A DNA stretch of 64,000 nt, taken from the NCBI RefSeq assembly GCF_900114165.1, contig NZ_FOSB01000004.1:124001-188000 (forward strand), written 5' to 3'. The notes under the pieces are model-generated. The model had not been told where the DNA came from, made no database searches, and saw nothing but the letters and a program-made list of their open reading frames with translations. This DNA comes from Halobacillus dabanensis (GTDB lineage Bacteria > Bacillota > Bacilli > Bacillales > Halobacillaceae). Within the stretch, counting starts at the first letter, position 1. The number at the start of each line of letters is the position of its first letter. A program made the translations under genes and the position numbers. Shown piece by piece: positions 9,337-19,350 of this stretch.

Positions 9337-10749
9337 CTATGCCTTTTCATATGGATGCATCGTATTCGGATAAATTTCTGTCGGGTATTTGCCTGTAAAA
9401 CAAGCCATGCAGCCACCATGTTCAAGCGACTCCTCCCCCTGATAGATGCTGTCATTCAATCCTTCTACAGATAAAAAGGAGAGACTGTCGGCACCAATTT
9501 GCGTCTCGATTTCCTCTACGGAATGATTGGCAGCAATCAATTCCCCGCTATTGGACGTGTCGATCCCGTAATAACAAGGGTTTTCAATCGGAGGGGAAGC
9601 AATTCTTACATGAACTTCTTTCGCACCTGCTTCTTTCAGCATTTTGACGATCCGCCGACTTGTCGTACCTCTTACAATGGAGTCATCAACCATCACGACC
9701 CTTTTCCCTTCGACAATTCCCCTTACTGCAGACAATTTCATTTTTACTCCTTGCTCGCGAAGCTCTTGGGACGGCTGTATAAAGGTTCGACCGACATAAC
9801 GATTTTTGATCAAGCCGAGCTCATAAGGTATTCCTGAAGCCTCTGCATAACCGATAGCTGCTGAAATACTTGAGTCAGGCACGCCTGTCACGACATCTGC
9901 CTCAACAGGAGCTTCTTCTGCCAGCGATTTGCCCATTCTTTTCCTTGATGCGTGTACATTTTTCCCGTCCAGGTTACTGTCTGGTCTTGAAAAGTATACA
10001 TATTCCATCGAACAGAGCGTCCGTTGAATAGGGGCGGAAAAGCGTTTGGATTCGATGCCTTCATCAGAGATGACGAGCAGTTCCCCTGGTTTAATTTCCC
10101 GCTCATATGTCGCACCGATCACATCAAAGGCGCACGTTTCCGAAGAGACGACCCATGAATCACCAAGATGGCCGAGGCTAAGCGGGCGTAACCCACGCGG
10201 GTCATTGGCGACAAACATCCGATCTTCTGTCATCACTAAAAAGGCATACGCCCCTTTAATCATCGACAAAGCTTCCATGATCGCTTGTTCAAGCGGTAAA
10301 TGACGGGCCCGCTTGATTAAATGGGCGACCACTTCTGTGTCCGATGTCGTCTGTAAAATGCTTCCTTGCGCCTCCAGTTGATTTTTCAAAGCTTGCGCAT
10401 TGACGAGGTTTCCATTATGAGCAAGGGCGAGTCCACCTGTTTGGGAACGGAAATGGAGCGGTTGAATATTTTCATATCCCCCGTCTCCTGCGGTCGCATA
10501 GCGAACATGACCGATGGATCCATGGCCATTCAAATCTTCGAGACGGTGTTGAGAAAAGACTTCATTGATCAAACCGTGACCTTTGGCAAGCTTCAACTGT
10601 TCTCCATCAGTCGTGACAATGCCCGCCCCTTCTTGTCCGCGGTGCTGCAGGGCGTGCAAACCATAATACGTCAACTGCGCTGATTCTGAATGCCCCCACA
10701 CACCGAAAATCCCGCATTCTTCATTTAAACCTTTGATTTCACCAAGCAT
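9337..10749 (-). CDS. purF: Amidophosphoribosyltransferase PurF
   Basis: 470 residues from the chosen start; catalyses the committed step, PRPP plus glutamine to phosphoribosylamine. The start [16 protein letters not shown] gives an 11-residue propeptide before the N-terminal nucleophile Cys12, as in B. subtilis. The PRPP-binding segment [20 protein letters not shown] is near residue 360, and Cys residues late in the chain ([13 protein letters not shown]) fit the Fe-S form of the Bacillus type. An in-frame start at 10767 would add six residues with no ribosome site; AAAGGAG precedes 10749. Confidence 0.96.
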   Translation of the reverse strand: MLGEIKGLNEECGIFGVWGHSESAQLTYYGLHALQHRGQEGAGIVTTDGEQLKLAKGHGLINEVFSQHRLEDLNGHGSIGHVRYATAGDGGYENIQPLHFRSQTGGLALAHNGNLVNAQALKNQLEAQGSILQTTSDTEVVAHLIKRARHLPLEQAIMEALSMIKGAYAFLVMTEDRMFVANDPRGLRPLSLGHLGDSWVVSSETCAFDVIGATYEREIKPGELLVISDEGIESKRFSAPIQRTLCSMEYVYFSRPDSNLDGKNVHASRKRMGKSLAEEAPVEADVVTGVPDSSISAAIGYAEASGIPYELGLIKNRYVGRTFIQPSQELREQGVKMKLSAVRGIVEGKRVVMVDDSIVRGTTSRRIVKMLKEAGAKEVHVRIASPPIENPCYYGIDTSNSGELIAANHSVEEIETQIGADSLSFLSVEGLNDSIYQGEESLEHGGCMACFTGKYPTEIYPNTMHPYEKA

Positions 10750-12950
10750 GCAATGGCTCCTTTCCACGCTTCTTTGAGCACTGATGTCTTTTCTTCCAGC
10801 ACGACTTCTTTCTGGCGAATTCGATAGATGCCATCATCCGTTACGGTTCCAATTGCACGTGCATCTGTGACTGCCTGTTCGAATGCTTGTTGATGTGCCG
10901 GGTTTACGGTGACAAGGAAACGGGATTGCGTTTCAGCAAAGAGTTCGGAAACTAGCTCTCCACTAAGAGTTACCTCACACCCAAGTTCGTCATGGAACAA
11001 CATTTCTGCAAGGGCGACAGAAAGACCGCCTTCTGCGATATCATGTGCTGACTCTACAAGACCAGAACGGATAGCTGTAAGCAGTTGCTTTTGTCTGATA
11101 GCTTCTGTTTGTAAATCAAGAACCGGCGCCTGGCCGAAGTGTCCGCCTTCTAGTACCCCCTGCAATTCACTGCCACCAAATTCTGGTTTCGATTCTCCAA
11201 TCACATACAACAAGTCGCCTGCTTTTTTAGCGTGTGAAGTAGTGATATGTTCCACGTCGTCAATTAAACCTACCATGCCGACTACCGGTGTTGGATAGAT
11301 CGCTTTTCCTCCGAAAGATTCATTGTACAAGCTGACATTGCCACCAATAACAGGTGTTTCGAGTTCGCGGCATGCTTCACTCATGCCCTCCACACTTTTC
11401 TCCATTTGCCAGAAAATCTCCGGGTTCTCAGGAGATCCGAAATTCAATCCATCTGTAATTCCGAGTGGGCGGCCACCAGAACAAACGATATTCCTTGCTG
11501 CTTCGGCAACAGCAATTTTTCCGCCAACTTCGGGATCGACGTAAATGTAGCGGGAGTTACAGTCTGTTGTCATCGCTAACGCTTTTTTCGTTCCACGTAC
11601 CCGGAGAACTGCTGCATCAGATCCAGGAGTGATGACCGTATTCGTCTGAACCATCGAATCGTATTGATCATACACCCATTCTTTGCTCGCGATGGTTGGT
11701 TGCTTCAGTAAATCTAGTAATGTTTCGCGGTAATCAGTAACGGAAGGCAGGTAGTTTTCCATCCGTTGAAACGATTGATAATAGTCTGGAATGCGGGACG
11801 GCTGATGATAGACAGGAGCATCTTCCGCAAGCGAATCGACCGGTACGTCAGCGACTACATCCCCGTGGTGCTCAAGACGGAAACGTTTATTGTCCGTCAC
11901 TTCTCCTACGGCTACCGCTTCCAGGTTATACTTACGGAAAACACTCGCAATCTCATCTTCCCGTCCTTTTTCCACAACAAGAAGCATACGTTCCTGAGAT
12001 TCAGAGAGCATCATTTCATAGGCAGACATGTTTTGTTCCCGCTGTGGAATAAGATCGAGGTTCATCGTCATGCCTGTACCTGCTTTACTTGCCATTTCAC
12101 TTGCTGAAGACGTGAGCCCTGCTGCACCCATATCCTGAATACCAACGAGGGCATCATGCTGGATGACATCCAGGCAAGCTTCGATGAGTAATTTTTCCAT
12201 AAACGGATCCCCAACCTGGACAGATGGACGCTTTTCTTCAGAAGCTTCCGATAATTCTTCTGAAGCGAAGGTCGCACCGTGAATCCCATCACGTCCTGTT
12301 TTAGCACCGACATACATGACCGTATTGCCAACTCCGGCCGCGATCCCCTTTTGTATATCTTTGTGTTCGATCAACCCGACACACATCGCATTGACAAGCG
12401 GATTACCGTTGTATGCATCGTCAAATTGAACTTCGCCACCAACCGTCGGAACACCGACACAGTTGCCATAGCCAGCGATTCCGCGGACAACTTCTTCAAA
12501 AAGGTATTTCACACGGGGCTGTTGCAAAGAACCAAAACGTAAGGAGTTCAGCAAAGCAATCGGACGGGCTCCCATCGAGAAAACATCGCGTAAAATTCCG
12601 CCGACACCTGTTGCTGCCCCTTGATACGGTTCTACAGCAGATGGATGGTTATGACTTTCGATTTTGAAAACGACAGCCTGTTCATCTCCGATATCAATGA
12701 TTCCGGCACCTTCCCCGGGCCCTTGCAACACATGTGCCCCTTCTGTCGGGAATTTTTTCAAAAGTGGCTTCGAGTTTTTGTAGCTGCAGTGTTCGGACCA
12801 CATGACCGAGAACAAACCTATTTCCGTGTAATTCGGACGGCGACCGAGGATCGAGCGAACCGATGTGTATTCTTCGTCTGTCAGCCCCATGTCTGCATAG
12901 ACACGCTGTTCTTCAATCATTTCTGGACTGATCTCAAGCATTGATGGCAT
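10725..12950 (-). CDS. purL: FGAM synthase subunit PurL (small type)
   Basis: 741 residues, the small Gram-positive PurL that works with PurS and PurQ. It converts FGAR, glutamine and ATP to FGAM. Motifs: [53 protein letters not shown], and [17 protein letters not shown]. The ATG follows GGAGG by seven bases. It overlaps purQ by 17 bases and purF by 25. Confidence 0.97.
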   Translation of the reverse strand: MPSMLEISPEMIEEQRVYADMGLTDEEYTSVRSILGRRPNYTEIGLFSVMWSEHCSYKNSKPLLKKFPTEGAHVLQGPGEGAGIIDIGDEQAVVFKIESHNHPSAVEPYQGAATGVGGILRDVFSMGARPIALLNSLRFGSLQQPRVKYLFEEVVRGIAGYGNCVGVPTVGGEVQFDDAYNGNPLVNAMCVGLIEHKDIQKGIAAGVGNTVMYVGAKTGRDGIHGATFASEELSEASEEKRPSVQVGDPFMEKLLIEACLDVIQHDALVGIQDMGAAGLTSSASEMASKAGTGMTMNLDLIPQREQNMSAYEMMLSESQERMLLVVEKGREDEIASVFRKYNLEAVAVGEVTDNKRFRLEHHGDVVADVPVDSLAEDAPVYHQPSRIPDYYQSFQRMENYLPSVTDYRETLLDLLKQPTIASKEWVYDQYDSMVQTNTVITPGSDAAVLRVRGTKKALAMTTDCNSRYIYVDPEVGGKIAVAEAARNIVCSGGRPLGITDGLNFGSPENPEIFWQMEKSVEGMSEACRELETPVIGGNVSLYNESFGGKAIYPTPVVGMVGLIDDVEHITTSHAKKAGDLLYVIGESKPEFGGSELQGVLEGGHFGQAPVLDLQTEAIRQKQLLTAIRSGLVESAHDIAEGGLSVALAEMLFHDELGCEVTLSGELVSELFAETQSRFLVTVNPAHQQAFEQAVTDARAIGTVTDDGIYRIRQKEVVLEEKTSVLKEAWKGAIACLVKSKV

Positions 12951-13617
12951 GTTGTTCCCTCCAGTTTGTCAAAATCGATTGAAATAACCGTAAGCCGTCA
13001 TCATGACCGAGCAGAGCTTCTACAGCCCTTTCCGGGTGAGGCATCATCCCAAGCACATTGCCCTTTTCATTGACAATACCAGCAATATTGCCGACAGATC
13101 CGTTCGGGTTTTCCTCATAAGTGAAGACAATCTGATTGTTTTCACGAAGCTGCTGGAGCGTTTCTTCATCGCAAAAATAATTCCCGTCTCCATGAGCGAT
13201 TGGAATTTCGATTTTTTCCTGTTGTTCGTAATGTTTGGTGAAAATCGTATCTGCGTTCTCAACGTTCAGTGTTTCATAATGGCACATGAACTTCAGCTTT
13301 TCGTTCGGCAGCATGGCGCCAGGTAAGAGGCCCATTTCGAGAAGGATCTGGAAGCCATTGCACACTCCGAGGACAGGCTTACCAGCTTCTGCCGCTTGGC
13401 GGATTTGCTCGACCACATTTGAAGTGGATGCAATCGCCCCTGAACGCAAGTAGTCTCCATAGGAGAAGCCTCCCGGTAATAGAATGGCATCATAGTTTGC
13501 TAGATTCGCTTCCTTATACCAGACAAGATCTGCTTCTTCCCCAAGCTGATCTTTGGCAGCGAAGTACATATCACGGTCGCAATTCGAACCCGGAAAAACA
13601 ATCACAGCGAACTTCAT
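12934..13617 (-). CDS. purQ: FGAM synthase glutaminase subunit PurQ
   Basis: 227 residues. A class I glutamine amidotransferase that feeds ammonia to PurL. The nucleophile elbow is [20 protein letters not shown] (Cys about residue 86), with HGDGNYF and the C-terminal catalytic MMPHPERA. The start [16 protein letters not shown] at 13617 matches the family; the in-frame start at 13683 lies inside purS. GGAGG is 9 bases upstream. Confidence 0.96.
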   Translation of the reverse strand: MKFAVIVFPGSNCDRDMYFAAKDQLGEEADLVWYKEANLANYDAILLPGGFSYGDYLRSGAIASTSNVVEQIRQAAEAGKPVLGVCNGFQILLEMGLLPGAMLPNEKLKFMCHYETLNVENADTIFTKHYEQQEKIEIPIAHGDGNYFCDEETLQQLRENNQIVFTYEENPNGSVGNIAGIVNEKGNVLGMMPHPERAVEALLGHDDGLRLFQSILTNWREQHAINA

Positions 13618-13618
13618 G

Positions 13619-13864
13619 TTAGACAGCCTCCTCAATGGTATAGCTGTAATTCTCGATGACAGGATTTGCAAGGAGCTGGTCACACATCTGGTCGATTTGT
13701 GCTTCGATATTTTCCGTATCTTCTACCAGTACTTCCATGTATTTTCCGACACGAACTTCCTGGACATTGTTATATTCGAGGGATTTCAGTGAATTCTGGA
13801 CCGCTTTTCCCTGAGGGTCAAGGACTCCTTCTTTTAATGTGATATGGATCTTTACTTTACGCAT
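13619..13864 (-). CDS. purS: FGAM synthase subunit PurS
   Basis: An 81-residue beta-alpha protein ([20 protein letters not shown], then [18 protein letters not shown]) that bridges PurL and PurQ in the FGAM synthase complex. Length and position between purC and purQ are as in B. subtilis. It overlaps the purC stop by 13 bases. Confidence 0.95.
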   Translation of the reverse strand: MRKVKIHITLKEGVLDPQGKAVQNSLKSLEYNNVQEVRVGKYMEVLVEDTENIEAQIDQMCDQLLANPVIENYSYTIEEAV

Positions 13865-14574
13865 ACGCTCTCCTCCAGTCGATGTAAGATATTCTCGTAC
13901 GTATCAATCAAATTGCCTGTGCCTTCACGAAATACGTCTTTATCCAATTTTTCTCCTGTATTCCTATCCCAAAGCCTGCAGGTGTCAGGAGATACTTCAT
14001 CTGATAATACGATAGATCCATCAGCGAGACGGCCGAATTCCAGTTTAAAATCGACAAGCGTCAGCCCTGCTTTAAGGAATAGTTGTTGTAAAGTTTGATT
14101 GATTTCAAGTGCTTCCTGTTTGATGAATGTGAGTTCCTGTTCCGTGATGTCCGTCAGATGATATGCATGGACATCGTTAATGAGCGGGTCATTCAATTCG
14201 TCTTTTTTGTAAAACAATTCAATGATTGGTGGGGTGAAGCCCGTTTTCTCCTGGATTCCAAGCCGGCGGGTGATACTGCCAGCAGCCTGGTTGCGGACGA
14301 CTACTTCAAGAGGAATGATTGTCGTGCGTCTGACCAGTTGTTCGGTCTCGTTCAAAGCTTCGATAAAGTGGGTCGTGATGTTGTGTTGATGTAAATATTG
14401 AAAAACTTTCGAGGTGATCAAGTTATTGAGGCGTCCTTTCCCCGCAAACTCGCTCTTCTTCTCGCCATTGAATGCTGTTGCATCGTCTTTATAAGATAAA
14501 ATGAGTTGTTCAGACTCGTCTGTTGTATGATAAACTCGCTTCGCTTTTCCTTCGTATAATAATGAACCCTTCAT
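13852..14574 (-). CDS. purC: SAICAR synthase PurC
   Basis: 240 residues; joins CAIR and aspartate. It shows MKGSLLYEGKAKRVYHT, SYKDDATAFNG, VVRNQAAGSITRRLG and VDFKLEFGRL with VLSDEVSPDTCRLWD. The ATG at 14574 fits homologues; an in-frame start at 14628 would run into the intergenic hairpin. The 87 bases between purB and purC hold that hairpin (14609-14651), the widest gap in the operon. Confidence 0.96.
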   Translation of the reverse strand: MKGSLLYEGKAKRVYHTTDESEQLILSYKDDATAFNGEKKSEFAGKGRLNNLITSKVFQYLHQHNITTHFIEALNETEQLVRRTTIIPLEVVVRNQAAGSITRRLGIQEKTGFTPPIIELFYKKDELNDPLINDVHAYHLTDITEQELTFIKQEALEINQTLQQLFLKAGLTLVDFKLEFGRLADGSIVLSDEVSPDTCRLWDRNTGEKLDKDVFREGTGNLIDTYENILHRLEESVCVK

Positions 14575-14608
14575 AGAAGAAACACCCCGCTTAAGAATTG
14601 GATTTTTT

Positions 14609-14651
14609 TGTAAGACCTGGTACACCATAAAATGGTGTACCAGGTCTTACA
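14609..14651. repeat. Perfect 20-bp hairpin inside the pur operon (GTAWGACCTGGT family)
   Basis: A perfect inverted repeat: each arm is 20 bases starting TGTAAGACCTGGTACACCAT, around a loop of three A. It lies between purB and purC. On the coding (minus) strand an A-run, not a T-run, follows, so it is not a standard terminator for the operon. On the plus strand AGTTTTTA follows. It shares its core with repeats at 182-230 and 45067-45129. Confidence 0.85.
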
Positions 14652-14661
14652 GTTTTTACCA

Positions 14662-15954
14662 TTACAGTCCGATACGGTCGAAGATGCGGTCGACTTGTTT
14701 TAGGTGGTGCTTGTAGTCAAAGCACGCATCCAGTTGTTCTTGAGATAAGGTGGAGGTAATCTTGTCGTCCGCTTCAATCAAGTCACGGAACGGCACCCCG
14801 CGCTCCCACGCTTCCATTGCTTTCGGCTGAACGAGGTCGTAGGCTTCTTCCCGCACCATTCCTTCATCGATCAACGTCAGCAATACACGCTGGGAGAAAA
14901 TCAATCCATAAGTCTTCTCCATGTTTTCCTGCATACGCTCAGGGAAGACAGTCAAGTTCTTCACGATGTTACCAAAGCGGTTCAGCATATAGTTCAATGC
15001 AATCGTAGCGTCAGGCAGAATAATACGCTCAGCAGAAGAGTGGGAAATGTCACGTTCATGCCACAGAGGAACATTCTCAAATGCTGTCATCATGTTTCCG
15101 CGCAACACGCGCGCCATCCCCGTCATGTTCTCGGACCCGATCGGATTACGTTTGTGCGGCATCGCAGAAGATCCTTTTTGACCTTTAGCGAAAAATTCTT
15201 CCACTTCTCTTGTCTCCGTTTTTTGAAGGCCGCGAATTTCAACAGCGATTTTCTCTATAGAGGTCGCTACCAAAGCTAACGTGGATACATAATGAGCATG
15301 GCGATCCCGCTGCAGCGTCTGAGTGGAAACTGGAGCAGCTGATAGGCCAAGCTTTTCACACACATACTCTTCTACATACGGGTCAATATTCGCATACGTA
15401 CCGACAGCTCCTGATAGCTTCCCAACTTCCATTTGCTTCATCGCAAGGTCTAAACGCTCCAGGTTTCGCTTCATTTCTTCGTAGTACAAAGCCAGTTTCA
15501 AACCGAACGTTGTCGGCTCTGCGTGCACCCCGTGCGTACGCCCCATCATGACTGTGTGTTTGTGCTCGCGTGCTTTGTCAGCAAGAATCTCAATAAAGTC
15601 CACTAAGTTTTTGCGGATGATTTCGTTCGCTTGCTTTAATTGATAGGAAAGTGCCGTATCAACGACATCCGTCGAAGTCAGTCCATAATGCACCCATTTC
15701 CGCTCATCCCCGACTGTTTCAGAAACAGCTCTTGTAAAAGCGACAACATCGTGACGCGTCTCTGCTTCAATCTCATGAATTCGTGAAATGGAAAAAGAGG
15801 CTTTTTCACGCAATTTCTCTACATCTTCTTTAGGAATGACCCCAAGTTCACTCCACGCTTCACAGGCTAAAAGTTCTACCTCCAGCCATGCTTGATAACG
15901 ATTCTCTTCTGTCCAAATCGCCCCCATCTCAGGGCGTGTATAACGTTCTATCAT
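14662..15954 (-). CDS. purB: Adenylosuccinate lyase PurB
   Basis: 430 residues; acts twice in purine synthesis (SAICAR to AICAR, adenylosuccinate to AMP). The fumarase/aspartase signature [18 protein letters not shown] is near residue 260, with [12 protein letters not shown] and [14 protein letters not shown] as further active-site segments. The start [21 protein letters not shown], cut here for length, is typical. It follows purK by 10 bases. Confidence 0.97.
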   Translation of the reverse strand: MIERYTRPEMGAIWTEENRYQAWLEVELLACEAWSELGVIPKEDVEKLREKASFSISRIHEIEAETRHDVVAFTRAVSETVGDERKWVHYGLTSTDVVDTALSYQLKQANEIIRKNLVDFIEILADKAREHKHTVMMGRTHGVHAEPTTFGLKLALYYEEMKRNLERLDLAMKQMEVGKLSGAVGTYANIDPYVEEYVCEKLGLSAAPVSTQTLQRDRHAHYVSTLALVATSIEKIAVEIRGLQKTETREVEEFFAKGQKGSSAMPHKRNPIGSENMTGMARVLRGNMMTAFENVPLWHERDISHSSAERIILPDATIALNYMLNRFGNIVKNLTVFPERMQENMEKTYGLIFSQRVLLTLIDEGMVREEAYDLVQPKAMEAWERGVPFRDLIEADDKITSTLSQEQLDACFDYKHHLKQVDRIFDRIGL

Positions 15955-15964
15955 TGTCTTCCTC

Positions 15965-17092
15965 CTACCATAAATGAATCTGATTTTGTGATATTCGTTC
16001 GTCTATCTCTTCTAAATTTTCTCCTATAAAAGTGAGGTGGCCCATCTTTCGATTCGTCCGCGCTTCTTTTTTTCCATAATCATGAAAATGGAAGCCGCTA
16101 TACTCTTCTAATCGATCCACGAGAATACCACGGTGTTTACCGAGCATGTTCACCATCACCGCTGCTCCGAAAGAATGGACAGGAAGAAGAGGCAGGCCAC
16201 AAATAGCGCGGATATGCTGTTCGAATTGCGAAACATTACAAGCTTCAATAGTATAATGCCCGGAATTATGAGGGCGTGGTGCCATTTCATTGATGAACAC
16301 ATCTTCCCCGCGGACGAACATTTCCACAGCAAATGTGCCGACAACACCGATCCGCTCCGCCAATGCCTCTACCACCTGACGCGCTTTTTCCCGAACATTT
16401 TCTGGCACAGCTGCAGGTACCCGCGTTTCATGCAAGATATGGTTTTTATGAATATTTTCTGCAAGTGGGAACAGTTCGATTCGTCCGTCCATCCCCCGGG
16501 TAAAAACTTGAGAGACTTCCAAATCGAAGGATAGCCACTCTTCAACAATATAAGTATCTCCATTTTCCATAAACAAACGAGCATCCTCTAAGTTATCCTT
16601 CTGCTCGATTTTCAATTGACCTTTTCCATCGTATCCCCCGCTTACCGTCTTGATAACAGCCGGAAAACCAATGGCATCAAGCGCATCCACTAATTGGTCA
16701 AAACTATGAACAATACGATAAGTCGGAACAACGAGCCCTGCTTCGACCGCCACCTCTTTTTCCTTCTCACGATTTTGGGTCACTTCCAGGGCGAGAGATC
16801 CTTGGGGCATTTTCCTCTTAGACTCAAACAATCGCGCCACTTCAAGGTCGACGTTTTCAAACTCGTACGTAATCACATCACTCAAGCGACTTAACTGTTC
16901 CGCCGCTTCTAAGTCATCGTACGCAGCGATAATCTGTTCATCAGCTACCGATGCACAGGGGCAATTTTCTGTAGGATCAAGGACAGCTATCCGGTACCCC
17001 ATATGTCTGGCAGCGACAGCCATCATTCTGCCAAGTTGTCCTCCACCAAGAATACCGATGGTTCTTCCTGTACGGACCACATTATGTTTCAA
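15965..17092 (-). CDS. purK: N5-carboxyaminoimidazole ribonucleotide synthase PurK
   Basis: 375 residues, ATP-grasp; carboxylates AIR with bicarbonate to N5-CAIR. It has [33 protein letters not shown] and the metal-binding [16 protein letters not shown]. The start is a TTG at 17092, 7 bases after GGAGG; no in-frame ATG is near. It overlaps purE by 11 bases, so the pair is probably coupled. Confidence 0.95.
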   Translation of the reverse strand: MKHNVVRTGRTIGILGGGQLGRMMAVAARHMGYRIAVLDPTENCPCASVADEQIIAAYDDLEAAEQLSRLSDVITYEFENVDLEVARLFESKRKMPQGSLALEVTQNREKEKEVAVEAGLVVPTYRIVHSFDQLVDALDAIGFPAVIKTVSGGYDGKGQLKIEQKDNLEDARLFMENGDTYIVEEWLSFDLEVSQVFTRGMDGRIELFPLAENIHKNHILHETRVPAAVPENVREKARQVVEALAERIGVVGTFAVEMFVRGEDVFINEMAPRPHNSGHYTIEACNVSQFEQHIRAICGLPLLPVHSFGAAVMVNMLGKHRGILVDRLEEYSGFHFHDYGKKEARTNRKMGHLTFIGENLEEIDERISQNQIHLW

Positions 17093-17573
17093 GCAAATCC
17101 CTCCTCATTCCATCGACTTTTTCTACCATTTGCTGGCGGTAATCGGAGAGCCTTGAAGCAACTTCCGAATCGAAGGCTCCAATCATCTCTGCAGCGAGCA
17201 AACCTGCATTTTTCGCTCCAGCCTTCCCGATAGCAACGGTAGCTACAGGAACCCCTCCTGGCATTTGAACGATTGACAAAAGGGAATCCAATCCTTGCAA
17301 TGCTTTCGATTCAACCGGGACACCTATAACAGGAAGCGTGGTTTTCGCAGCCACCATACCTGGCAAATGAGCCGCTCCACCTGCACCTGCGATGATCACC
17401 TTCAAACCTTTTTCACGGGCTGTTTCAGCGTAAGTAAACATATCTTCAGGCGTACGGTGCGCAGAAATAATTTCCTTTTCATAACCGATTGCCAATTCGT
17501 CAAGAATATCGCACGCGGGTTTCATTGTTTCCCAGTCTGATATACTCCCCATGATCACGCCAACACTTGTCAT
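17082..17573 (-). CDS. purE: N5-CAIR mutase PurE
   Basis: 163 residues; moves the carboxyl group of N5-CAIR to give CAIR, acting right after PurK. Motifs: [24 protein letters not shown] and [16 protein letters not shown]. First gene of the purine operon. Upstream lie, in order of transcription, PurR-type boxes, a sigma-A promoter, a guanine riboswitch and a terminator. Confidence 0.97.
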   Translation of the reverse strand: MTSVGVIMGSISDWETMKPACDILDELAIGYEKEIISAHRTPEDMFTYAETAREKGLKVIIAGAGGAAHLPGMVAAKTTLPVIGVPVESKALQGLDSLLSIVQMPGGVPVATVAIGKAGAKNAGLLAAEMIGAFDSEVASRLSDYRQQMVEKVDGMRRDLLET

Positions 17574-17611
17574 CCAATCCCTCTTTTCCTATAAAAGTGA
17601 TTTAAAACATA

Positions 17612-17658
17612 AAAAAACCTGTTCGACGCCCCTCTATAATGAGAGGAGTCGAACAGGC
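17612..17658 (-). terminator. Riboswitch-controlled terminator before purE
   Basis: On the minus strand, arms CCTGTTCGAC and GTCGAACAGG with extra inner pairs (CCTCT/AGAGG) are followed by seven T. It is the expression platform of the guanine riboswitch at 17701-17770. Confidence 0.9.
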
Positions 17659-17700
17659 ATACGTGTCTCCGGCCTGAGAAAGCTTAAAAAGCTTAAACTC

Positions 17701-17770
17701 CCCTCATAGTCCGGAAATTTACGGTTCCCAGGTAGAGACGTACGGGCCATATCCCCGTCATATATGAGGT
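17701..17770 (-). promoter_or_regulatory. Guanine riboswitch (purE leader)
   Basis: On the minus strand the aptamer runs from CTCATATATGAC to GACTATGAGGG. P1 pairs CCTCAT with ATGAGG. P2 closes the loop GATATGG and P3 closes ACCGTAAAT, so both kissing-loop partners are canonical. The specificity base before TATG is C (GACTATG), which pairs with guanine or hypoxanthine. With the terminator downstream it is an OFF switch. Confidence 0.93.
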
Positions 17771-17791
17771 CGTCTATGCAATTCTGCCTTC

Positions 17792-17821
17792 ATCTTATCA
17801 AGACTGACTAGCAAATGTCAA
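17792..17821 (-). promoter_or_regulatory. Sigma-A promoter of the pur operon
   Basis: On the minus strand TTGACA, 18 bases, TAAGAT, just upstream of the riboswitch. Confidence 0.75.
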
Positions 17822-17825
17822 CGCT

Positions 17826-17870
17826 AATATCGAACATTAATAGAAACTTGATAAATAATTGTTCGGTTTT
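17826..17870 (-). promoter_or_regulatory. PurR operator: two divergent PurBoxes
   Basis: Two inverted copies of the PurBox (AWWWCCGAACWWT): AAAACCGAACAATT on the minus strand (17857-17870) and AATATCGAACATTAA on the plus strand (17826-17840). The gap between them is short, as at known PurR targets of B. subtilis, and they sit directly upstream of the purE -35 box. They touch the stop codon of the gene ending at 17869. Confidence 0.75.
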
Positions 17871-18069
17871 ATTCTTTCACCGCTTGAAAAACGATGGTCT
17901 TCCCGACAGGCTCCATCACTTTTTCTCCATTCCGTGTTTCTTCACGGAATATCGGTTCTTCCGCTCGCCTGATCGGAGTGTACCCTTCTTTTTTCATTCG
18001 ATCGAGACATTGACCGATCGTTTCTTTTTCACCGACTTCAAAGCGCTTCTTGTTGTTCTTTTTGGGCAT
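17869..18069 (-). CDS. yebG: NETI motif-containing protein YebG
   Basis: A 66-residue basic protein of the NETI/YebG family: [20 protein letters not shown], then EEPIFRE and [11 protein letters not shown]. The name-giving NETI motif is KETI here. It overlaps the 3' end of yebE by 32 bases. Position between yebE and purE is the same as in B. subtilis. Function unknown. Confidence 0.85.
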   Translation of the reverse strand: MPKKNNKKRFEVGEKETIGQCLDRMKKEGYTPIRRAEEPIFREETRNGEKVMEPVGKTIVFQAVKE

Positions 18070-18607
18070 CGCGAATCTTTCCTCTCTTTACAGATTTTGC
18101 CCAGAACCCACCATGGATTTGCTTTGGCTCATAAGCCACGATAAATGCCTTCGGATCGATGTACCGAATCGTTTCATACAAAGCAAGCTCATATTTCCGT
18201 GGAGTCAAAATTTGCATCGCCAGGCGGTCACCTTCCATACCATAAGCATACCAACTCGTGACACCGTACCCTTTCTCACGGAGCATACGGGTAAATTCGA
18301 TGTCTGGGTCTGAAGATATCACATTAACTGTAATATACCCGAGTGCGAGCTTCTCTTCAATCTTCATCCCCACAATTACACCAAGGCCATACCCGACGGC
18401 GTACGCGATGACGTTCTCAATTTGATCCAAACGGTCAAGCACCAAACCGAGACCGTAAATGTACACGACAATCTCAAACATGCTGATGAATGCGGCAAAA
18501 TAACGCTGTCCCTTCAGAGTGAAAATCATCCGGAGGGTAAAAAACGAGACATAAACAACATTGACAGCCAAAATAATCGCAATAAGCATTAATGGGTTTT
18601 CTAACAT
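18038..18607 (-). CDS. yebE: YebE family membrane protein (UPF0316/DUF2179)
   Basis: 189 residues: three membrane helices in the first 90 ([20 protein letters not shown], then [19 protein letters not shown], then [17 protein letters not shown]), and a soluble DUF2179-type domain (residues about 100-175, [19 protein letters not shown]). The ATG follows AGGAGG. Function unknown; synteny as in B. subtilis. Confidence 0.9.
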   Translation of the reverse strand: MLENPLMLIAIILAVNVVYVSFFTLRMIFTLKGQRYFAAFISMFEIVVYIYGLGLVLDRLDQIENVIAYAVGYGLGVIVGMKIEEKLALGYITVNVISSDPDIEFTRMLREKGYGVTSWYAYGMEGDRLAMQILTPRKYELALYETIRYIDPKAFIVAYEPKQIHGGFWAKSVKRGKIRDAQKEQQEAL

Positions 18608-18652
18608 AGATGCAGCCTCCTACGCCAGGGGCATCCACAAATTAGGACATTC

Positions 18653-18680
18653 ACCTAGACGATGTTCTTTGCATAAACTA
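18653..18680 (+). promoter_or_regulatory. Candidate sigma-K promoter of the Hsp20-like gene
   Basis: AC, 17 bases, then CATAAACTA, which fits the mother-cell -10 consensus CATAnnnTA. The predicted start of transcription is about 60 bases before the ATG. Motif evidence only. Confidence 0.35.
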
Positions 18681-18750
18681 TAAACCATGAGAAGAGGCAT
18701 GCACAATAAGTTTTCATCGCAATCTATGACATTTTTTGGAGGCTGATCAA

Positions 18751-19176
18751 ATGAACCAGTTCAAAGATTGGAAAGGCAACCTCGATCGCTTTTTCGGCCA
18801 GGATTTTTGGGGCGAATTCGAAGGAATGATGAAACCATCCATTCCAGCCATCAACTTGTATCAGTATGACAACGAACTGCTTTGTTTTGTGAACATCCCC
18901 GGCATGAATCACCCGAAAAACGTGGACGTTCTTGTGGACCATTCTACGCTAACATTACGTGGCAAGATTGAGATCAACAACCGTGGGGGACATCAGATTA
19001 AATCAGAAATCGCAGATGGAACTTTTGAACGCAGCATCGATCTCCCCTTTCCAGTAAGGCATGATAAAGTGGAAGCGACTTATAAACATGGACTGCTCAT
19101 TGTTCAGTTACACCGCTACATTTCTGATTCGACCCGCCAGCGTCCGATTACCATTCGCCACCTTGAAGATGAATAA
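18751..19176 (+). CDS. Hsp20/alpha-crystallin-like protein (GerT/CotP-like)
   Basis: 141 residues. The central part (about 30-130) has the alpha-crystallin layout: IPAINLYQYDNELLCFVNIPG, LRGKIEINN, FERSIDLPFPVRHDKVEATYKHGLLIV-like strands (shown here in part). The C-terminal IxI anchor of true small heat-shock proteins is replaced by PITIRH. The ATG at 18751 has GGAGG 8 bases upstream; a longer reading would start at a TTG. It stands alone on the plus strand with its own terminator. Similar short proteins in Bacillus (GerT, CotP) are spore-coat components, which a sigma-K-like motif upstream would suit. Confidence 0.7.
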   Translation: MNQFKDWKGNLDRFFGQDFWGEFEGMMKPSIPAINLYQYDNELLCFVNIPGMNHPKNVDVLVDHSTLTLRGKIEINNRGGHQIKSEIADGTFERSIDLPFPVRHDKVEATYKHGLLIVQLHRYISDSTRQRPITIRHLEDE

Positions 19177-19217
19177 AACCGGCAGCCACATAGGCGAACT
19201 GCCGGTTTCTTTTTTCT
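19177..19217 (+). terminator. Intrinsic terminator of the Hsp20-like gene
   Basis: Arms AAACCGGCAG and CTGCCGGTTT, followed by CTTTTTTCTTTTT, directly after the stop codon. Confidence 0.9.
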
Positions 19218-19230
19218 TTTTGCATTTGTG

Positions 19231-19347
19231 GATATATCCGCCGCTCCACCTGATATATCCACTACTTTTTTAAATATATCCGCCACTTCTTGCGATATAT
19301 CCGCTACTTTATATATATATCCGCTACTCGCCCTATTTTATCCGTAT
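19231..19347. repeat. Degenerate tandem repeat of 21 bp (GATATATCCGCCACT-like)
   Basis: Six units starting at about 19231, 19252, 19273, 19294, 19314 and 19335, with spacing of 20-21 bases. Each contains (G/A)ATATATCCG followed by C(C/T)(A/G)CT. The array sits between two convergent genes. A plus-strand reading frame across it would give repeats of the heptad DISATxx but has no ribosome site. Confidence 0.75.
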
Positions 19348-19350
19348 TCC

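Noticed and set aside
16133-16534. Long antisense frames over the purine genes, for example 133 codons inside purK
   Set aside because: They mirror codon bias of strongly conserved genes on the other strand and have no start signals of their own.
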